This document shows positions 46,591-61,382 of a stretch of 64,000 nucleotides of DNA, piece after piece. Each line of letters opens with the position of its first letter. Position 1 is the first letter of the stretch. This DNA is from Crambe crambe. Its lineage: Eukaryota; Porifera; Demospongiae; Poecilosclerida; Crambeidae. The stretch spans positions 5,946,599 through 6,010,598 of the forward strand of contig OZ004595.1 of the NCBI GenBank assembly GCA_963924555.1, written 5' to 3'. Under the pieces are notes generated by a model. It was not told where the DNA came from. It made no database searches and saw only the letters and a program-made list of their open reading frames with translations. The position numbers and the translations under genes are program-made.

Positions 46591-49324
46591 ATGATTGCTC
46601 CACAGATTGCAACAGTATTTATCATCACAGCTGTAATATTCACATCCTCATTTGCTGCTGAGGAAGAAACAACCTTGTCACTCGAAGGAGTTGTAGTCAC
46701 CGATCCTTCGGCTGATACATGTAAGTCTTTAATTGTAACTACATTACTATTATGATAGCTAAAAATTATAATAAACTAAACTGATCTAATGATTAATCAT
46801 TGTAGCAATCTTCAAGAAAGTTGGGGACATGACGTTCATACAACCACCAGGAACTAATGAAACATCAAAGAGGACAAAGCGAAATGCAATAAACGACCCT
46901 AATGCACTCTGGCCTAATGGGATCATCCCCTATCAAATAGCAAGCACCTTCAGTGGTAAGTGCTTGCAAGAGTATTTTCTGTGTGGCTAGCTTAGCAGTG
47001 TGATGCAAGATTATTAACTGAGCGTGAATTATGATATTTTTCCCCTACTATGCAGTGGCAGAAAAGAAAGTAATTCTTGAATCGATGAAGCATTGGGAAG
47101 ACCACACTTGCATCCGTTTTCGACTAAGGACAGCAACTGATAGTCACTATGTGGTGTTTATGGGTGGACCGACTGGAGTGTAAGTTATACTAGCTAGATT
47201 TTCTACTAGTTGCTATTGAAAAAAGAAAAAAAAACAATTATTAGCTATAATACAGCTGCTACAGTAATACTGAAATTTTCCATTTGCAGATGTCGATCTT
47301 TTGTTGGGAGAGTTCACAGATTTTACCAACCCCAAGGCATCACACTTGGATCTCGCTGTGTGTTCCACGGGACTGTGATCCACGAAATTGGGCATGCTAT
47401 TGGATTTTTCCATGAACAGGCTCGATTGGACAGAGATAAATATATCCGAGTCATAGAGTCCAACATCAGGCAAGGTCTTGAGAGCCAGTTTGCCAAAGTC
47501 AGGCCAAATGGAGCCACCACTCTCAATCTTGGTTATGACTATGCAAGCATCATGCACTACAGCTCAAATGCATTTGCTAATCGACCTGGAGTTGAAACGA
47601 TTGTCGCACTACAACCTAATATTCCTATTGGAAATGCAAGAGAACTAAGTCCACTTGACATCGCTAAATCTAATGCTCTCTACAGATGTGGTAAGTTTTA
47701 TACCAATATTAGTTTATAACAATGATTATTATCTTCTATTCTGTTCAGGTCCCCGTGATACCCACCCTCCTCCTAGTGTGGTGGTTCCACAGGAACCTCG
47801 GATTACCATTCCTGGTGGCCTTTCTTGTGGCTCAGTGAAGGTTGTTACAGGGAGCAGCAGTTTCACATCACCAGGCTATCCCAGCCAGCTGTTCAACCAG
47901 AAGTGTGCTTTTGTATTGAAAGCACCTGAGGGCTATGGACTTGAAGTCAGTCTCCCAGGTTTTCAGCAGGACCCTACGTAAGTATATTGCTATATTTGTT
48001 CAGTTGCATATAACAGATAGCAGCTAATATTTATGAGTTTAGCAGATTGAATAATTCTCCTTCTCTTTTCAGACCTGGCTGCACAGAAGACTTTGTTCAA
48101 CTCTATGAAGGAGCAACTCTATCACCCAATAAGTTGATCAGATACAGGGGCTACACTGAAGGGAGAATTTGTAATGAGCAGGATAGATATTTGCGTTTCT
48201 TCATCAGTAGCAACGTCATGACAATTTACTACCAAACTAATAACAGGAATATAAAGAGTGATCGGAAAGGATTGAGTGTATCTTACAGACTGAGAGGTAG
48301 CTAATATTAATAAAATCATTGCTAGAAAAAAACTTTTATACTCTAAAATTGAATTCCACACAGATATTGATGAATGTCGAAGCTTTGGACGTCAAAATCG
48401 ATGTCACAGATGTGTTAACACCCCTGGTTCCTATTCATGTGAATGCAATAGAGGATATTACCACTCAGCTGCAGCTAACACCTGCTATGGTAAGTTAGAT
48501 GTTGTGCACATTAATTTTAGGTATTAACAATTATCAGTTCTTTACATAACATAAAGAACTGAAAAGAACTGAAAAGAACTGAAAATAACCTTTTTTCCTG
48601 AACTTCAGATGTAAATGAGTGTGCCTTCAACAATGGCGGATGTGAACACACTTGTACTAATTTTGGAGGCTCTTACCGATGCAGCTGTCGCAGTGGGTTC
48701 TTCCTGCAAGCAAATGGTCTCAGTTGTGGGACATCAAGACCTTGTAAGTTCATCAAGTCAATAATCTTAATTCTTGGCTATTACTACTTATGTCATTTTG
48801 CAGCGACTAATCCACAAGCTCCAACACCTGGCACTATAAAAGTCACATCAGCTCCCCAAACTACTGCCACCGCTAGACCACCCACTGCATCTCCCAGCAC
48901 TTTGCCCCCTACCACTGCCACACCCTCTACTTCAAGTCCTACCAATCCTCTTGTTCAGTCAGAGAACTGTGGTGGAGGATTACAAGTGCTCACTGCCTCC
49001 AGTGGATCTATTCAGAGCAAGGGCTGGCCTGACGCACCATACCCTATCAACATTAACTGCAAATGGACCATCCAGTGTCCTGCTAACACATGGCTGCATG
49101 TAACATTTGACAGCATCTTCAGGATAGCAGGGAAAATGCCTTCTTGTCCTAAAGACCAAGTTAAAGTCACCACTTGTGGAGTAACTCATGGTCCCTTCTG
49201 TCACCTTACTGCACCCGCTCAGCCTATTTCAGTGAATTGCAACACAGCAGAAGTGTCATTTGATGCTGGATCTGGAAGAGGAGCTACTCGTTTTGGATTC
49301 AAACTAAACTATGCATGCATCTGA
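46591..49324 (+). CDS. Tolloid-like astacin metalloprotease (signal-pro-astacin-CUB-EGF-EGF-CUB)
   Basis: Secreted zinc endopeptidase of the astacin/BMP1-tolloid family, likely processing matrix or growth-factor precursors. Exons: 46591-46720, 46806-46955, 47056-47179, 47290-47690, 47749-47977, 48073-48296, 48364-48489, 48609-48743, 48804-49324; phases join, 679 aa. The N terminus [20 protein letters not shown] is a signal peptide. The propeptide ends at a furin-type KRTKR before the mature NAINDP. The catalytic zinc site [15 protein letters not shown] fits HExxHxxGxxH, and the Met-turn is SIMHY. A CUB domain, two EGF-like domains (DIDEC, DVNEC), a Pro/Thr-rich linker and a final CUB-like domain follow. 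That last domain (CGG start, [15 protein letters not shown]) is closer to the first CUB-like domain of the gene at 127-4700 than to this protein's own first CUB. Fewer CUBs than vertebrate BMP1/TLL. Confidence 0.92.
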
Positions 49325-49453
49325 TCCAATCATGTAGTTATAATATAAACCTGTTCAGATTTTATCTATCATTTTAAAATTATGGACAGGAAACGCGCGC
49401 GCGATAAGATGCGCACATGATCTGCGCAGCATGCAAATTGCTCAGCTGATAAT
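49325..49453 (+). promoter_or_regulatory. Short promoter between co-directional genes
   Basis: Only 129 bp separate the astacin stop from the next ATG. It contains ACGCGCGCGCGATAAG (49393-49408) and TGCGCA-type motifs at about 49410 and 49423, a GC-rich spot in an AT-rich setting that suggests an independent promoter. Confidence 0.4.
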
Positions 49454-50814
49454 ATGCAAAACCAGAAGAAAGTAGGAGTAGTGATCTGTGGATTTGGAAG
49501 AGCAGGGAAAATCCACTTTGAGGGAATTCGTAAGAACCATCTCTGTAGTCTCAGGTACATTGTGGATCAGGTGGAAAATGAAGCAATCAAGACCGCCATC
49601 GAGAAGAAACTGGACGAGTACTTGTTGGAGGGTGTCAAAGTCGTTGGAATCCAAGCTTTTGAAAATGTAAGAGTAGCTGTAGTACTTATCCTACCACTGT
49701 AGTTATGCTACAATAGTTCTTTTGCTCTTTTTTATCCCCTCCCCCCCACAGGAAGTCCTGAAAGATCAGGAAGTAGGTGCAGTGATTATAACCACACCTA
49801 CCGATCAGCATGAATATTATGTCAGAAAATCCCTCAGTGCTGGAAAGGCAGTTTTTTGTGAAAAGCCTGTCGCTGCTAACTTGAAGGACATTACTGAGTG
49901 TTATGATTTGGCGGAGAAGGTTAAGAAGCCTCTTTTTTGTGCCTTCAATCGGCGATTTGATCCAAACATACGAAGTGTCAGAGAACAAGCAAAGGGAGGA
50001 AAGATAGGGAAGCTGTATCAAATTAGGACAACGAGTAGAGACTCACCTTTACCATCAATAGCCTATCTGAAGATCTCAAATGGCATATTCCATGATTGTG
50101 CTGTTCATGATATCGATGAAGTTTGCTGGATAGTAGGGGAAGAGCCTTGCAGTGTATTTGCACATGGTTCAGCCTTTGATCCTGAGATTAGAGCCATTGG
50201 AGATGTGGACACTGTTGCAATTGTCCTCAAGTTTCCATGCGGAGTGATTGCTTCTATCGATCTGAACAGACACTCACAATATGGCTATGATCAGAGATTG
50301 GAGGTCAGAATTGTAAACAATGATGATACTAAATATTAATACAGTGGAGCCTCCAACTCCAAAAAAGGACAATCTAAAAGTACCTTGTAAACTTCCAAAA
50401 GAGGACAACCTCTCTATGGCTGGATCCAGTGTGTCCACTATTCAGTGGTTCCACTGTACATCAACACTTTGTTATGAATGTACCAGTAGTATGCATATAT
50501 ACTGTAGTTTTACCTATGCTGTTGTATCCTCATAGGTTCTGGGCTCCAAAGGCATGCTTCAAGTGGAAAATGTTCTCAAAGAATCTACCCACTGTTTCAG
50601 TGCTGATGGAGGCAAAACTCCACCCTTACAGCATTCCTTCCCTCAGCGCTATGAACAAGCCTACCTGCAGGAAATGGAGCACTTTATTTCGGTGGTCCGA
50701 GACCCCTCCATCCCTTTGGCAGTCACAAAGAAAGAAGTTATACTCTCAAGTCGTGTAGCCGATGCTTGTGAAAGATCTCTCAAGGAAGGACTGGTAACCC
50801 TTGACAAAATATAA
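49454..50814 (+). CDS. Gfo/Idh/MocA-family oxidoreductase, inositol 2-dehydrogenase-like
   Basis: NAD(P)-dependent dehydrogenase, likely of a cyclitol or sugar; myo-inositol 2-dehydrogenase is the best functional guess. Three exons, 49454-49666, 49752-50303 and 50536-50814, all phase 0; 347 aa, normal for the family. The N-terminal Rossmann motif is GVVICGFGRAGKIH. The family lysine lies in CEKPVA, after TTPTDQHEYYV. FNRRFDPN follows, and the catalytic His region is HDCAVHDIDEVCWIVG. The C-terminal half is the expected alpha/beta substrate domain. No signal or organelle peptide, so cytosolic. The second intron contains a 119-bp MITE. Spliceosomal introns show it is a host gene, not bacterial contamination. 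Substrate is not determined by sequence. Confidence 0.85.
50340..50458. mobile_element. Mariner-like MITE (TACAGTGGA termini)
   Basis: Begins TACAGTGGAGCC and ends GGTTCCACTGTA, with TA at both ends. Inner arms contain AAAAGGACAA and AAGAGGACAACC. 119 bp, inside intron 2 of the oxidoreductase gene; its left end resembles the sequence at 22301. Confidence 0.7.
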
Positions 50815-51034
50815 TTTTATTAGTCTTTTTAATGGTGGTTGGGTGTCTAATTTTATACTATTATCCCAATGAATTTAGCCCTAGTAAGCTTCGGTAAGGT
50901 ATGCAGAAGTGAATAGCTGCACAGTTCAGGACAGCAAGTTGATAATAAATCTTTAGCATAAGTTTTTCACATGACTAAATCTAACTACTATACAGAGAAG
51001 TGTTAAAATTTTGAAGTTTTAAAGATCAATCAGA

Positions 51035-54277
<3,243 letters not shown>

Positions 54278-54839
54278 AGTGTAAGATAGAGAACACTAGA
54301 CTGTGCTGTGGTAAAAAGTCGAGAATTAAGTTTACGGAAAAGGGGTGTATCGTAGGTGTGTATATTTGTGACATGCGCACTAAAACTCCGTATATGTACT
54401 AGCGCGTGATTGGCGCGTGACCGACAATCATGTACCAGTACTATACTAGCTGTTTATGTTGAAACCGGTGATTAATTGCAGCTGCAGATGACTGCAAATA
54501 GAAATGAGCTGGTAGGTGTTAGAGAAATGGTGAGTTAGTGTGCAAGTTAAAAATAAGAGGGCAATTGTAATACAGGTGGTGGTTGGTTGAGTTCGTAGAG
54601 TCTGTGGTATAACTATCAGCGCATCTGTAGTACAATTGAAGAGCCGTTATTCATACCATCAAAATCATGTGACGACTGCATAGCTAGCAAATAATAGTTT
54701 AGGAGGGTGAGGTCTTGCAACTGAGTTAGCTAGCTAGAAGCTTTCAAAGACAGTGTCTACCAAAAAAAAGTCTAAAGTGGACATTTATTTGGATGCAAAC
54801 TCATTGAAGTGCCTGCTTTGCTACTAATTTCGTAAGGAG
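54278..54839. promoter_or_regulatory. Bidirectional promoter region, ALDH4A1 / ClC-6
   Basis: 562 bp head-to-head spacer. An inverted CCAAT (GATTGG) at about 54408-54413 is embedded in GCGCGTGATTGGCGCGTGA, where GCGCGTGA occurs twice. No TATA box is evident for either gene. Confidence 0.45.
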
Positions 54840-57800
54840 ATGTCTACTGGGTCGGGGAGTGATTTAGAGTTGCAGAACACCTCTTCGTTTGGCTCTGAGC
54901 CTGATGGCAAACACAGGTTGAAGAGAAAACGGTCAACACAGCATCGTATTGTTAACCAATTAGAGCAGCAGTATCAGTCACATGATAGTGGGCACGTACG
55001 TACAGTGTAGTCATAGCAACCACATAGCAACAAGAGTAAGCATTAATTAGAGAACTAAACTTTGAGGTCAGGATGCTGAAGAGTGTGGTGGTAGGGAAGT
55101 GAATGAAATAAACTAACTTTTCTTGCAGAATTCTCTTCCGAATACACCCACTGATGATGATGACGAGCGTGTCCCTCTCATCAATGATGGTGCGCCCAAT
55201 CACAGATACGATGACAACATTACCGTGGACTCTGACTCACTTAACAAGACTTCAAGAAGTGATGAAGGTGGGCGGTTCACTCCGATCTCCAAAAGCTATG
55301 ACGAAGTCGAGGATTTAAAGCGACCTGGAGCATGGCAACTACCACACAAAGACTACGATGTATGTATGTAAAATTAAGTACATTTGGTTAACAACTTGGA
55401 AGTTTTAAGTTACGATTTACTATGTGAAAATGGTTACCTCATTAAGCTTGAGGGAAGTAGTGTATTTAGCTATTGTCTTTGTACAAGTGTTTAGATGCAC
55501 CTTTTGTATTGTGTTCAGAGTTTGGACTATGACGTTTGCTACAATGTTCCCTACAAGAAGATGATTCGAAAGTACACCAAGAGAGTGAGTGATTCTATAT
55601 CCTTATGGGGCCCTGCAGCACTTGTTAAAATAACTTTTTTCACTGAATACAGACTTATGCACACATGGAAGCCCTGAGGTGGGTCCTGGTTTTCATCATT
55701 GGTATCCTCACTGGTATTGTTGCCTTCATCATTGACACATGTGTCAAGGAGCTGTTCCGTTTAAAGTATGATATATTGTTCAATAAAGGTAATATTGGTC
55801 AGCTAGAGATGAAACATGGAGGGGGGGGGCTAAGTACATGTATATGCTTGGGGAGGGGATGCCCCCTTGCCCCTGTTAATTACTGGTTATTATTATTATT
55901 TTACAATGCATCACAAGTAACATTCAGGAGAATTGTGTAGTCTTATTTTTTAGTTTCAATACCAGTTTTAACAAGCAAGCTGTCTGTGTGGTTAGAAGTT
56001 TGGGTTACGCTACATGTATGTCATGTGATGGAGTCCCTGGCTTACTGTTCCCATAGAGTCTTATATTATGTTTGATTCCCACATAGTGTTTGATATGACA
56101 GCGGGCCAGGGCAGAGTCGTCCTGGCTTTCCTGGCCTTGCTTGGATTCAACATTGGATGTGCCATTATCGCTGCGTTCCTGATAGCTTATAAGGTCTGTA
56201 CGTAAAGAGATAGCCTTAATGAGATTCACTCTGTTCTGTAGTGGATGCATGCATAGAATTAAAGGTGGAACGATATTGAAACTACACTTGCTGTAGTGAA
56301 AGTTATTTCAGTGTGTGTGGGTATACTTGTATCTCGTACTAGGTACTAGAGTTGGGTTGCAGTAAAGTGTAGCCTGGCTTCTTTATGAGGCTAAATAAAG
56401 TGCTGATGAACTGCACATGACCAGCATGTGTGTTAGGTGGCTCTGGTTCAGTGATTTGGTACTAATTATTGTATCATACATGTGCATTCATTCAGCCCAG
56501 AAATGATAAACAATTTTTCCCCCATGGTTTACTAACAGTTAAACTACATATTAAATATTGAGAATTATCTCACCAAAACTTATCTTGCTCCAGTATTGTA
56601 GACCACGATATTTCTTCATTTTCATTGTTGACCTCTCCATACATGTGTTGACCCCATAACCTGGTCTCGACCCCTTAAATTTGTACTCTCAGTACTGTAC
56701 CCTTGACCCTACTTATATTTCTCTCTTTTCTGTTATAGCCAGTGGCAGCTGGAAGTGGTATACCAGAAATTAAATGCTATCTTAATGGGGTCAAAGTTCC
56801 CCATGTTACCAGGATAGGGACACTCATTGCCAAAGCCACTGGAGTTCTATTCAGTGTGGCTGGAGGTGAGTGGTACCGTAACTGGCTGGAAAAAGTTGCT
56901 GTGTAGATGGTGAAGTCAGTACTTAATTAAAATCTCTATTGCTTGCAGGATTTCTGGTCGGTAAAGAAGGGCCAATGATCCACAGTGGAGCCATCATAGG
57001 AGCTGGCATCCCTCAGTTCAGGAGCCTGTACTTCAAGTGGCTCAAGTTCCCCTACCCCTACTTCAGATCAGACAGGTGCAGTAATCATGCAAATACTGTG
57101 AAATTTAAAAATAATAATAATTTTACCAACTTAATTGTTTTGTTATTAGAGATAAACGTGACTTTGTGTCAAGTGGAGCAGCAGCCGGAGTGGCCGCTGC
57201 CTTTGGGTCCCCCATAGGAGGAGTTCTCTTCAGTTTGGAAGAAGGTTCTTCATTTTGGAACCAGGGCCTCACCTGGAGAACTGTAAGCCCAGGTATTTAG
57301 AAGTGTTGGAGTTTGACAGCATCTTTGTTTCTCATTCCAGCTCTTTTGCTGTTTCTCTGCTACTTTCATTCTCAACTTTTTTATCTCCATCTACAATAAA
57401 AGAAAAGTTGGTTCCCTTGGCTCTCCAGGTTTGGTCGATTTTGGTGTCTTCACGAAAGTGAGTCACATACTAATGCAAAGTAGGTTATTCATTTTTTGCA
57501 CCCTTTATAGGACGAGGACAAATTGTGGAATGCATATCACTTATTAATCTTTGTGCCAATGGGTGCAGTGGGTGGGTTGCTAGGGGCTCTGTTTAACAGC
57601 CTCAACATCAACCTCACCAAATACCGCATGAAGTACATGGCAAAGAGACAATACAAAAGAGTTTGGAAGTAAGCTTCATTCATTCAACCATGATCGGTCC
57701 TTCATATTATCATGGTTAATTATAGGGCTATGGAGGTTATCCTCATAGCCATGGCAACTACTTCAGCAGTGTTTGTGGTGGCAATGCTCTTGGGAACCTG

Positions 57801-60800
57801 TCTGCCAGATAACAGCTCAAGTCTGCCTATAGACAACTGTGTAAGTAATTTTGTGATTTAAAAATCATACTGATTCTTTTATGCTGGTACTGGTTATCAC
57901 ATGCTTGACTATTTATACAGCCAGGTGGTGGGGATTTAAGTTTCAGGAATGAGACGAGGGATTACTTCTGTCCCGGCCACAACTCTGGGGTGACCAAGAC
58001 CTACTACAATGACATGGCCACACTGATGTTCAACTCACAGGAGACGGCCATCAAACAGCTCTTCCACCAAAATGGCAAGTCCTGAATTATTGTAGTTACA
58101 TCTGATACAATAGAGTGTTTGCAATACATCATGCCAATGGCGGCTATTTTGGTATTTTGGTGCACAATCATAAACCAGATGCATGCAAACATATTTTGTG
58201 TAATCACCTGACTGTCACATGCCTAACCTGTGATCTTTTTTTCTATAGGTGCTTTCACTCTTTCCACTCTGTTGATATTGTTCATCGTCTATTTCTTCAT
58301 TGCTTGTTGGACGTATGGTGCGGGCATTCCCAGTGGACTCTTCATCCCCTGCCTGATGATAGGGGCTACCTACGGACGATTTGTAGCCACCATATTCGCG
58401 TAAGAGATTGGAATCATAATTTCAAAATTAGAGGCATGTTTTATAAGGGTGTGGCTGTACACTTTTCTTGTTTGTTTGTTTGTTTATTTGTTTGTTTTAT
58501 TTGCTTGTTTGTTTTTGAGGAGGAATGTTGTATTCCTTTTCTTAATTTTTTTATTTCTTGCAGTTACCTGGGAATGTGGCAGCCAGGTCTTTTTAGGTGG
58601 CTGACCAGCACCCTCTACCCTGGGACCTATGCTCTGATTGGTGCCGCTTCATTTCTAGGGGGTGTCGTTAGGATGACGATTAGCCTGACTGTCATTCTGA
58701 TAGAGTCAACCAATGAGATCGAATATGGTCTACCCATTATGCTTACTGTCATGGTAATTAGAGTCAAGTGGAACTTACAAATAAGGGGACTCAGTAGAGA
58801 AGTTATCCTTTTTCGGAGGTTTTTTTGTATAGAGGTTATTCTAGTACTAGGGCAATGTACAACATTTGAGTCACAGCGAGTGAGCAAGTATTCCTATAGA
58901 CTTTTGTGCTGATAGCTATTCATTTGTGTTTTCAACTCCTTAGAATATTTTGATGTGAGTTTGCAGGCAGCTGCATACATAGAAAATTGTAATGCTTACC
59001 TCAAAGCACTTAGATAAGCCTAGTGCCTGCAAGCCACTTGTCCCTGCTGCCCAAAAGGCTATATGCTGATAGTTCATTTGTGCTTGCTGTTGAGTTATGT
59101 AGCGAAGTGGTATACAGCTGCATGCATAGAAAGCTAAGTACTTACCACAAAGCACTTAGATATGTCTAGTGCCTTAGATAAGCCTAGCCCTGCTATATAC
59201 AAAGCGATGTAGAAATCAATCAAGTAATTACAACTGGAGCATGCGCATGAATGCACACGCAGGGCGCTACTATTGCACCACACGTACATACCTACCTACA
59301 TACGCCTGGGGCATTTTGGAGTGTAGACATAGATATATATATTTAAAATTTCAATGAGTCATGACCTGAGAGTCAGCTCGCTCGCTGCGCTCCCTCGCTG
59401 TAATAATATACAATGGTTTGTCCTGCCCTTTATTGGAAATTCAGGTATGGTTCACAAGACTGCTAACACTGTTGCATAGGTTGCCAAGTGGGTTGGGGAC
59501 TACTTCAACCAAGGTATCTACGATACTCACATCATACTGAAGAAAACGCCTTTCCTGGAATGGGAATCGCCAAGACAACTGGAAAAACTTGTAGCTGGAG
59601 ATGTCATGAACTCATCGGGATCGAAACTGTCGTACCTTTACCCAATCACGCGCATCCGTTCCATAGAGCGTCTCCTTCGCACCACTGTTCACAGTGCATT
59701 CCTTGTGGTCACTCCCATTGACCCAAATGTCCTTCCGACCTTCCCTAAGAATATCAAGCCTCAACACACCCCTCAATTATACTCACGCCCCTCCGTACGA
59801 GGGGCATCCGAAGCAGCTGATTATTCGGTTAGGAAGCGACGTCCTATGTCAAAGGACTATGGTGCTGATGGACTTGACATTGAGGATGAGAGGAGGGACC
59901 TTACAGAGAGTTACACTGTTCCTCAACATCAGCTATGGTTCGAAGGTCAGCGGGAAAAAAAGACTACAACCTCCCCAATCATCCTCCTTACCCGCCCTTT
60001 TAGTATAGTAATCTTCTCCCTTCATCCACCTTACCTGCCCCCTTCAGCATAATAGTAGTCCCCCTTTAACGTAATAATCATCCCCCTACCCCCTTGTCTC
60101 CCTTAGTACCTTTTATTATCAATATTGCATTGCAGCACTAGAAGAGAGTCAGGAGAGCCAGTCTGGGAAGAAGCTTTTAGTTTTCCGTGGTCTCATTCTT
60201 CGACATCAGTTGGTGATGTTACTGAAGAACAAAGTCTTCTTCAATGAGGGAGATGGGGTAAAATACTCTGTGCCCCTTACTAATCAATTTTTTACTGCTT
60301 TTTCTTATAAACTACAGCCTAGCACACAAAAGAGGATTAACCATGCCACCCTGACTGCTGAGTACCCTCGCTACCCTGATATTTTCAATGTGACCATATC
60401 AGAAACAGAAAAAAACATGTTAATGGTATGTCTCAAAGAATTGAAGCAAAGCATTTGAATTAGACGAAGCAACTTTAAGTTTAGAATAGCATAATCAGTG
60501 AGAATGGGCTGTGGCTAATGTTGGTACTTGCTTTAAATGGATGCATCGATGCATTTCAATGTGAAAGAGTTCACTTTGTCCTTTTTAGGATCTGTCGACA
60601 TACATGAACCCAAGTCCCTACACCATCAACAGAGATGCACCCCTCCCACTGGTCTTCAACCTCTTCCGTACCATGGGACTCAGACACTTACCAGTACTGC
60701 AGGAATCGGGCATAGTAAGCAGATCCTAATACTAATACTGTCCTATTAGTTTCCAGTTTGCTGTTTACGTGGTCATTTTCTTGACCAAATGGCTAACCAC

Positions 60801-61160
60801 GGTATTCTCCCTAATATTAGGGTGGTTTCACGTATTTGTGGTCAATCAGCATTCTATTGACCACATCAAAGGGAAATGTACTTGAAGGCGTAGTGGGCCC
60901 TATGCTTAAGATATGCTGAGGAGAACACTGAACCACACAATCATTTAAAGGGTTCAGGGGGTGTTCTGCTCAACTTATAGTATTTGGGTTTAGATTTAGT
61001 GATTCCTTGACAGATTGTCGGCATCATCACGAGACATGATTTGACTCACGAAGTCTTACACGAGATACGTCACAAGAAGAAGAGGGCGTGGCAAGAGTCT
61101 CAGCACTCTGCCACTTCCAGCATCATACCTGAAGAGGAACGGTTCAGACCCATCAATTGA
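54840..61160 (+). CDS. CLCN6: ClC-6-type chloride/proton exchanger
   Basis: Late-endosomal 2Cl-/H+ exchanger (family knowledge). Exons: 54840-54995, 55129-55359, 55519-55584, 55653-55787, 56059-56193, 56740-56866, 56949-57075, 57150-57282, 57341-57457, 57511-57668, 57726-57840, 57921-58074, 58249-58399, 58564-58753, 59480-59945, 60136-60257, 60318-60425, 60589-60714, 61014-61160; about 987 aa (end of the sixth is +/-1). Selectivity motifs are [23 protein letters not shown] and the GxFxP region of [19 protein letters not shown] carries the gating glutamate. Fit to ClC-6 over ClC-7: [56 protein letters not shown]. Two CBS domains lie at the C terminus ([34 protein letters not shown]). An acidic 130-residue N-terminal extension is longer than the human one. 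One intron (58075-58248) uses a GC donor. Confidence 0.92.
58754..59479. other. ClC-6 intron with a duplicated ~65-bp segment
   Basis: Two direct copies of a segment containing GCAGCTGCATACATAGAAA, CAAAGCACTTAGATA and CTAGTGCCT lie at about 58968-59032 and 59110-59175. No coding signal. Confidence 0.6.
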
Positions 61161-61382
61161 AACTGGCAAATATTTTGGTTCTTGCCCATTAGTTTTATAA
61201 CTTGTTCATTATTTATATTTTTGTGTTTGTAACTGTCAAATCTGTATTTTATTTGGTGCTAAATTTCAAGAACAACGTAATGACAGCATAAAAAATGGCA
61301 TTAAAATGATCACAGCCATGGAGAATAATAACAGGTTTAAAAACTTATACAGCACATGACTGACTGTATGAGTTAATACTCT
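61161..61382. other. Short convergent intergenic spacer
   Basis: 222 bp between the ClC-6 stop (plus) and the TMEM198-like stop (minus). It must hold both 3' UTRs and poly-A sites. Nothing distinctive seen. Confidence 0.5.

Noticed and set aside
46591..50814. Operon of astacin and oxidoreductase genes (129 bp apart, same strand)
   Set aside because: No functional link, a GC-rich promoter-like spot lies in the gap, and demosponges are not known to use trans-spliced operons.
49454..50814. Bacterial origin of the inositol dehydrogenase-like gene
   Set aside because: Three exons with normal GT-AG introns and a host-type MITE inside; any transfer would be ancient and cannot be judged here.
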